The notes under the pieces are model-generated. The model did not search any database and was not told the DNA's origin. It saw nothing but the letters and a program-made list of their open reading frames with translations. 64,000 bases of DNA from Halomonas shengliensis (GTDB lineage Bacteria > Pseudomonadota > Gammaproteobacteria > Pseudomonadales > Halomonadaceae). Position numbers and translations under genes: made by a program. Location of the stretch: contig NZ_FNIV01000004.1 in assembly GCF_900104135.1 (NCBI RefSeq), forward strand, positions 95,658-159,657. Reading direction: 5' to 3'. Shown piece after piece: positions 59,675 through 64,000 of the stretch. Each line of letters opens with the position of its first letter. Position 1 is the stretch's first letter.

Positions 59675-60048
59675 GGTGCCTCCTTGCGTCGCATGGCGTC
59701 GATCCTCACGCCCTCCATGCCGATCAGCTCGCCGCTCTCGGCGTCGAACTCGAACTCCACCTTCTGCCCCTGGGGACCGAGCATCTCGATCTCGTAGACC
59801 AGCCGGTCGTCGTCGCGCTCCAGCTCCATCTCCAGCACCTGGCCCGCGTAGCGCGCCTCCAGCCAGTCGAGGATCTCGGGCAGGGCCACGACTCGCTCCT
59901 CGCGCACCGCCTCGTGGAGCTCCTGCCAGTGCTCCTCGGCCGTCGCGGGCAAGGCGGCCAGTTGTACCAGCAGCCCTGCGAGCAGGCCGGCCAGCAGCAT
60001 CAGCCGGGGGCGCAGGTGGGGGCGAGGGTGGGGGTGTCGTGTCAGCAT
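59671..60048 (-). CDS. PepSY-domain exported protein
   Basis: A 125-residue protein with a basic, His-rich N-terminus, a hydrophobic segment (MLLAGLLAGLLVQLAAL) that looks like a Sec signal ending near ATAEE, and one PepSY domain (LPEILDWLEARYAGQVLEMELE, then VEFEFDAESGELIG). PepSY domains are periplasmic and can modulate proteases or sensors. It is first in an operon with the response regulator and kinase genes and divergent from a second PepSY gene. Confidence 0.88.
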   Translation of the reverse strand: MLTRHPHPRPHLRPRLMLLAGLLAGLLVQLAALPATAEEHWQELHEAVREERVVALPEILDWLEARYAGQVLEMELERDDDRLVYEIEMLGPQGQKVEFEFDAESGELIGMEGVRIDAMRRKEAP

Positions 60049-60160
60049 GGGCTCAGGGTGCCAGGGGCAACATGAACAGAGCATGAACGGCTTCGTCACC
60101 TTCGGGCAAGGTGGGACGGTGTGTAATGGCTCGGCAACCCGCAGACAAGAGGACGACACC

Positions 60161-60628
60161 ATGCAACGCAAGATGATCCTGACCGCCTCCCTGGCCGCCC
60201 TGCTGGGCGCCGCCACCCTGGCCCAGGCCGCCGATGATCGCCTCGCCACCGAGCGCCTCGACGAGGTGCTGGCCCAGGCCGGCGACTTCGGCTTCCAGAC
60301 CTTTGATGAGATCGAGGTGAAGCGCGCCGACCGCGTCGAGGTCGAGGGCTGGCTCGATGACGAGTGGCAGGCCGAGGTGAGCTTCGACCTGGCCAGCGGC
60401 GAGAGCCTGAAGGAGGAGCGCAAGAAGCGCGACGGCGGCGCCTGGGGCCTCAGCGAGGCCGAGGTGCGCGATGCCATGGCGCTGGCCGTGGCCGAGGGCC
60501 TGGTCGAGTTCGAGGAGCTCCAGGTCGACCGCGACGGCCGCGTCGACATCGAGGGCGTCGACGCCGAGGGCCGTGAGCTGGAGGTCAAGAGCCGTGACGG
60601 CGAAGTGCTCGAGGTCGAGCACGATTGA
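60161..60628 (+). CDS. Tandem PepSY-like exported protein
   Basis: A 155-residue acidic exported protein with a Sec signal peptide ending near AQAADD. The mature part holds two PepSY-like repeats (about 30-85 and 100-155), each finishing in a beta pair such as VSFDLASGESLKEE and LEVKSRDGEVLEVEHD. Function unknown. ATG at 60161 has AGAGGA eight bases upstream. It faces the PepSY/response-regulator/kinase operon across 112 bases, so both sides probably share control by that regulator. A terminator follows at 60672-60704. Confidence 0.85.
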   Translation: MQRKMILTASLAALLGAATLAQAADDRLATERLDEVLAQAGDFGFQTFDEIEVKRADRVEVEGWLDDEWQAEVSFDLASGESLKEERKKRDGGAWGLSEAEVRDAMALAVAEGLVEFEELQVDRDGRVDIEGVDAEGRELEVKSRDGEVLEVEHD

Positions 60629-60671
60629 TCCTCGGCCGGGGACTTTCCCGGCCACCGACTCGATCGTGATG

Positions 60672-60704
60672 AGAGGGCCCGACGCGCCAGGTGTCGGGCC
60701 CTCT
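60672..60704. terminator. Terminator hairpin between convergent genes
   Basis: Perfect 12-base stem (60672-60683 with 60693-60704) with a nine-base loop and TCTTCTT following on the plus strand; serves the PepSY gene and possibly the convergent oxidoreductase gene. Confidence 0.8.
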
Positions 60705-60714
60705 TCTTGGGCCT

Positions 60715-62370
60715 TCAGTAGAGCTTGCTGTAGCGCAGCCTGATGACTGACTCGGGCGGGGCGAAACTGTCGGCGCTGGCGCTCTCCCAGAAGTCGCGGA
60801 ACACCGGGTGACGGTCGGCACCGCCCGCCAGCAGCTCACCCGGGGTCAGGTGGTCATGCAGCTCGGCGAAGCTTTTCACCTCATGGCGTGACACCCGGTG
60901 CAGCACATGCTCCGGGCCCAGTTCGCAGGAGTGGCGAAGCCCGGCGGCGCCCAGCATCTCGGCGAGCGCGGCGACGGTGTTGCCGTGGAAGCTTGTCACC
61001 CGCTGGGCCTTGGTGGGTACGTCCAGGCGGCTGCCGCGCAGGGTGTCCTGGGTGGCGACGCCACTGGGGCAGCGGTCGGTGTGACAACTGCGGGCCTGGA
61101 TGCAACCCAGGGCGAACATGAAGCCGCGAGCGGCGTTGCACCAGTCGGCCCCCAGGGCCATGGTCCGGGCGATATCGAAGGCGTTGGTCAGCTTGCCGGC
61201 CGCCGCCAGTCGCACCCGGTCGCGGAGGCCGGCACCCACCAGGGTGTTGTGTACCAGCAGCAGCGCCTCGGTCAGCGGCATGCCCAGGTGGTTGATGAAC
61301 TCCAGGGGGGCGGCGCCGGTGCCGCCTTCGCCGCCATCGACCACCACGAAGTCGGGGTGCTCACCGCGTTCGAGCATCGCCTTGACGATGGCGAACCACT
61401 CCCAGGGGTGGCCGATGGCGAGCTTGATGCCGACAGGCTTGCCGCCGGCCAGGTCGCGCAGCCGCACGATGAAGTCGATCATCTCGTTCGGCGTGGTAAA
61501 GGCGGAGTGGGCCGCCGGCGAGATGACGTCGCGGCCTGGTGGGACGCCGCGGGTGCTGGCGATCTCCGCGGTGACCTTGGCGCCGGGCAGGATGCCGCCG
61601 TGGCCCGGCTTGGCGCCCTGGGAGAGCTTGATCTCGATCATCTTGACGGCGTCCTGGCGGGCCGCCTGGCGGAAGCGCTCGGGGTCGAAGCGCCCGGCCT
61701 CGTCGCGGCAGCCGAAGTAGCCCGAGCCGATCTCCCAGACCAGGTCGCCGCCGCGGCGGTGGTAGGGCGAGATCGCCCCTTCGCCGGTGTCATGATAGAA
61801 GCCGCCTTCCCGGGCGCCATCGTTGAGGGCGCTGATGGCGTTGGCGGAGAGGGCACCGAAGCTCATCGCCGAGATGTTGAACACGCTGGCCGAGTAAGGC
61901 CTGGCGCGCTCGGCGCCTACCGTGATGCGCAGCTCACCGGGCTCGATATGGGCCGGCGCCAGGGAGGGGTTCATCCACTCATAGCCGGTATGGCTCATAT
62001 GATGCAGCGAGCCGAAGGGGCGCTTGTCGCTTATCCCCTTGGCGCGCTGGTAGATCAGGCGCCGCTGCTCGCGGGAGAAGGGCACCTCGTCGGTGTCGTT
62101 CTGGATGAAGTACTGGCGGACCTCCGGACCGAACGACTCCAGGTTGTAGCGCAGGTGGGCCAGGATCGGGTAGTTGCGGCTGACCGTGTGGCGGCGCTGC
62201 AGCAGGTCATGGGTGCCCAGGGCGGCGAGCAGGCCGAAGGCCAGCACCCCCCAGCCCCACCAGGGGGAGAGGAGGGCCAGGCCGGCCAGGCTGACGGCCA
62301 GGCCCAGCAGGCTGAGCGCATAGGCGCCGTAGCGCAGCGGCAGGGCAGCGAGGCGGGAGAGGGGCGACAT
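60715..62370 (-). CDS. FMN-binding glutamate synthase family protein (GltB2-like)
   Basis: A 551-residue protein with two or so N-terminal membrane helices (about 8-55) and the FMN/Fe-S core domain of glutamate synthase. VFNISAMSFGALSANAISALNDGA, MIEIKLSQGAKPGHGG, VVVDGGEGGTGAAPLEF and the cluster region CIQARSCHTDRCPSGVATQ show intact FMN and 3Fe-4S sites. It lacks the glutaminase domain, so it is not a full GOGAT; stand-alone members have uncertain reactions. ATG at 62370 has AAGGAG seven bases upstream. It is on the same strand as the TauE and ChaC genes, 68 bases after tauE. Confidence 0.9.
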   Translation of the reverse strand: MSPLSRLAALPLRYGAYALSLLGLAVSLAGLALLSPWWGWGVLAFGLLAALGTHDLLQRRHTVSRNYPILAHLRYNLESFGPEVRQYFIQNDTDEVPFSREQRRLIYQRAKGISDKRPFGSLHHMSHTGYEWMNPSLAPAHIEPGELRITVGAERARPYSASVFNISAMSFGALSANAISALNDGAREGGFYHDTGEGAISPYHRRGGDLVWEIGSGYFGCRDEAGRFDPERFRQAARQDAVKMIEIKLSQGAKPGHGGILPGAKVTAEIASTRGVPPGRDVISPAAHSAFTTPNEMIDFIVRLRDLAGGKPVGIKLAIGHPWEWFAIVKAMLERGEHPDFVVVDGGEGGTGAAPLEFINHLGMPLTEALLLVHNTLVGAGLRDRVRLAAAGKLTNAFDIARTMALGADWCNAARGFMFALGCIQARSCHTDRCPSGVATQDTLRGSRLDVPTKAQRVTSFHGNTVAALAEMLGAAGLRHSCELGPEHVLHRVSRHEVKSFAELHDHLTPGELLAGGADRHPVFRDFWESASADSFAPPESVIRLRYSKLY

Positions 62371-62438
62371 GACGCACTCCTTGCGGTGACGTGGAGGGAA
62401 GGGCGTGGGGCGCCGGGCCGTGACGCGCGGCCCTCGGC

Positions 62439-63230
62439 TCAGCCGGCAGCGCCGAGGCCGCTGACCAGCCCCACCAGGCTGACCAGGATCAGCACCGCGC
62501 CCAGCACCCGGAAGTAGAGGTTGGTGCGGCTGCCCACCAGGTAGCGGTGGGCACGCTCGCCCAGCAGGTGCCCCACCAGGGCGCAGGGCAGCAGCCACAG
62601 CTGGTGGATCAGCTGCAGGTCGACCCCGGCGATCAGGAAGGAGACCATCTTGATCAGCACCAGGATGAACCACAGCACGAAGAGCGTGTCGCGTAGCTGC
62701 CGGGCCGCCACGTGGGTGGCGAACACCGCCACGATCAGCGGCGCGCCGATCAGCGAGGTGCCGCTGACATAGCCACCCAGCGCCAGCAGCAGGGCGTCGA
62801 CCCAGGGGTGGTGGCTGCGGAAGGGCTTGTCGAGCACGTAGCCCACCGCATAGACCAGCACGATCACGAAGATGATGCTGGTCATCACGTGGCCGGGCAG
62901 GGTCAGCAGGCCCACCACCCCCACCAGCTTGGGCACGATCATCACCTTCATGGCCCGCCACAGGTAGGCCCAGTCGATGTTGCCCTCGGCCGGCTTGCGG
63001 CCGCCGTTCTCGGCCACCAGTTGGCGATGGCCGTTCCAGGCGATCCAGCTGGAGAAGATCAGCAGGTGGATGGCGATGATCGGCAGGAACACCAGCGGCT
63101 GGTCGTGGACCAGCAGCAGGAAGGGCAGCGACAGCACCGCGCCGCCGAAGCCCAGGCTGGTGCGCACGAAACCGCTCCATACGAAGATCAGGGCGATCGC
63201 CAGGTACTGCCAGGTCGCGAGCGCTTCCAT
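62439..63230 (-). CDS. TauE/SafE-family anion exporter
   Basis: A 263-residue membrane protein with about eight helices. IFVWSGFVRTSLGFGGAVLSLPFLLL is the family's first half-repeat signature and GGYVSGTSLIGAPLIVAVF the second. Members export sulfite, sulfoacetate or other organosulfur anions. Its start overlaps the chaC stop by one base (TGATG), so it is coupled to glutathione degradation. Confidence 0.9.
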   Translation of the reverse strand: MEALATWQYLAIALIFVWSGFVRTSLGFGGAVLSLPFLLLVHDQPLVFLPIIAIHLLIFSSWIAWNGHRQLVAENGGRKPAEGNIDWAYLWRAMKVMIVPKLVGVVGLLTLPGHVMTSIIFVIVLVYAVGYVLDKPFRSHHPWVDALLLALGGYVSGTSLIGAPLIVAVFATHVAARQLRDTLFVLWFILVLIKMVSFLIAGVDLQLIHQLWLLPCALVGHLLGERAHRYLVGSRTNLYFRVLGAVLILVSLVGLVSGLGAAG

Positions 63231-63802
63231 CAGTCACGTTCTCCGGGCAGCCTGGCGGCCAGGGCGAAGACGTGCTCATCCTCGACCTCGAGGGCGCGCA
63301 GCGCCTCGGCCAGGTGCAGCAGGTAGTCGCGGTTGGGGCCGCTGGGGCCGTGGGCGGCGGCGATCTGGGCGGCGATGGCGTCCAGCGGGGCGTCGCCGAG
63401 GTAGGCGGCGTTGTCGGCGCCGGCCAGGTAGACCAGCCCCTCCGCATGCCCCCCGGCGTCGTCGTCGAAGCCCAGGGTGATCACCTCGCGCAGGTAGCCA
63501 TTCTTCTCGCGCACGTCGAGGGGGGCGAGCACCTCGGGGGTGATGCGGTAGGCCATGCCGTGGCAGACCGCCCCCGGTTCACGCACCAGGGTGACCACCC
63601 GGCCCGGCGCCTCCGGGGTACCGCGATGGTCGTGGGAACCCTGCCAGAAGCGCCGCACCCAGCCGTGGATATGCGCCGGGCGGCGCTCCAGGTAGGGGAA
63701 ATCGGCCTTCCAGATCAGCGAGCCGTAGCCGAACAGCCAGATGGCGTCGTGGCCGGCGAAGTGGTTGCGCTGTCGATTCTGCTGGGTGGTGTCGTGGCTC
63801 AT
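63230..63802 (-). CDS. chaC: ChaC-like gamma-glutamylcyclotransferase
   Basis: A 190-residue enzyme of the ChaC family. WLFGYGSLIWKADFPYLERRPAHIHGWVRRFWQGSHDHRG is the conserved opening with the YGSL substrate loop, and REKNGYLRE contains the catalytic glutamate. It splits glutathione to 5-oxoproline and Cys-Gly in the cytoplasm. ATG at 63802 follows a region without other genes. It is followed, with a one-base overlap, by a TauE/SafE exporter gene, which suggests handling of sulfur released from glutathione. Confidence 0.92.
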   Translation of the reverse strand: MSHDTTQQNRQRNHFAGHDAIWLFGYGSLIWKADFPYLERRPAHIHGWVRRFWQGSHDHRGTPEAPGRVVTLVREPGAVCHGMAYRITPEVLAPLDVREKNGYLREVITLGFDDDAGGHAEGLVYLAGADNAAYLGDAPLDAIAAQIAAAHGPSGPNRDYLLHLAEALRALEVEDEHVFALAARLPGERD

Positions 63803-63875
63803 GTCGAGGTCGTGGCGTCGTGGGTCGGAAAAGGCGTCATGATGCGCCGCCGCTGGCGCGATGTCGAAGGCGCCC

Positions 63876-64000
63876 TCAGGCCTCCGGGCCTCCCCATACC
63901 GCCTCCAGGGCCGAGAGGGCCTCGGCGATCACCGGGTCCTCCTCGCGGCCCCGGGGCCACAGGAAGCACAGCGCGCAGGGCAGGCGGATCCCCTCGGCGA
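63876..64000 (-). CDS. Unidentified protein, C-terminal fragment (continues past window)
   Basis: The last 40 or so codons of a minus-strand gene, ending at TGA 63876-63878. The visible end reads LPCALCFLWPRGREEDPVIAEALSALEAVW, with a CxxC pair. Too short to assign. It lies upstream of chaC on the same strand (73-base gap) and may share its operon. Confidence 0.6.
   Translation of the reverse strand, partial: AEGIRLPCALCFLWPRGREEDPVIAEALSALEAVWGGPEA

Overview
The window looks like chromosome of a high-GC, moderately halophilic gammaproteobacterium of the Halomonas/Chromohalobacter type. This is inferred from gene content, not from a marker gene. Supporting content includes a BCCT carrier with a universal stress protein, a complete ProVWX betaine importer, several TRAP transporters, SstT, PgpA and YdhR homologues, and a gammaproteobacterial-style tRNA-Ile2. 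No phage, insertion sequence, CRISPR array or rRNA was seen. Genes are closely packed, often with 1, 4 or 8 base overlaps that suggest translational coupling.

Layout. 1-7.3 kb: the 3' part of a formate dehydrogenase alpha subunit, an EamA exporter, a TRAP transporter (Tat-exported binding protein plus fused DctQM) behind two PdhR/LldR-like operator palindromes, and a DUF4168 protein. 7.3-10 kb: a cNMP/CBS/DUF294 signalling protein coupled to a DnaQ-type exonuclease. 10-15.8 kb: osmoprotectant uptake (USP-BCCT and proVWX). 15.8-24.2 kb: a PQQ-type sugar dehydrogenase, an AEC carrier, a TonB receptor facing an ABC exporter plus SBF/ACR3-like carrier across a Fur-box-like site, and a CNNM-type protein. 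24.4-31 kb: tRNA-Ile2, small proteins, RNase HI, ChrA, AzlCD, an intergenic repeat pair, an orphan ChrR-like cupin and a LysR regulator. 31-37 kb: a DUF3311/SSS symporter, then L-serine dehydratase, SstT and GcvT, a serine/glycine use cluster.

37.2-47.6 kb holds the most coherent catabolic unit: GntR/FCD regulator, class III CoA-transferase, DctM-DctP-DctQ TRAP, aconitase-family hydratase, HMG-CoA-lyase-family lyase. This set fits import of a C5-branched diacid (citraconate, mesaconate or citramalate), hydration to citramalate, CoA activation and cleavage to acetyl-CoA plus pyruvate. The hydratase lacks one of the three usual Fe-S cysteines. Next door is an unusual 577-residue isocitrate dehydrogenase with an internally duplicated central region and NAD-type discriminator residues.

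47.9-64 kb: threonine dehydratase, a DUF533 protein, PgpA, and a PhoD-like phosphatase divergent from a PotABCD-like ABC importer. Four GTCAT repeats at exact 11-base spacing followed by a -10-like element form a probable PhoB promoter for the importer. Then come a CDF exporter, a PhoPQ-like two-component pair with PepSY proteins on both sides of its promoter region, a GltB-like FMN oxidoreductase, a TauE/SafE carrier coupled to ChaC, and the 3' end of an unidentified gene.
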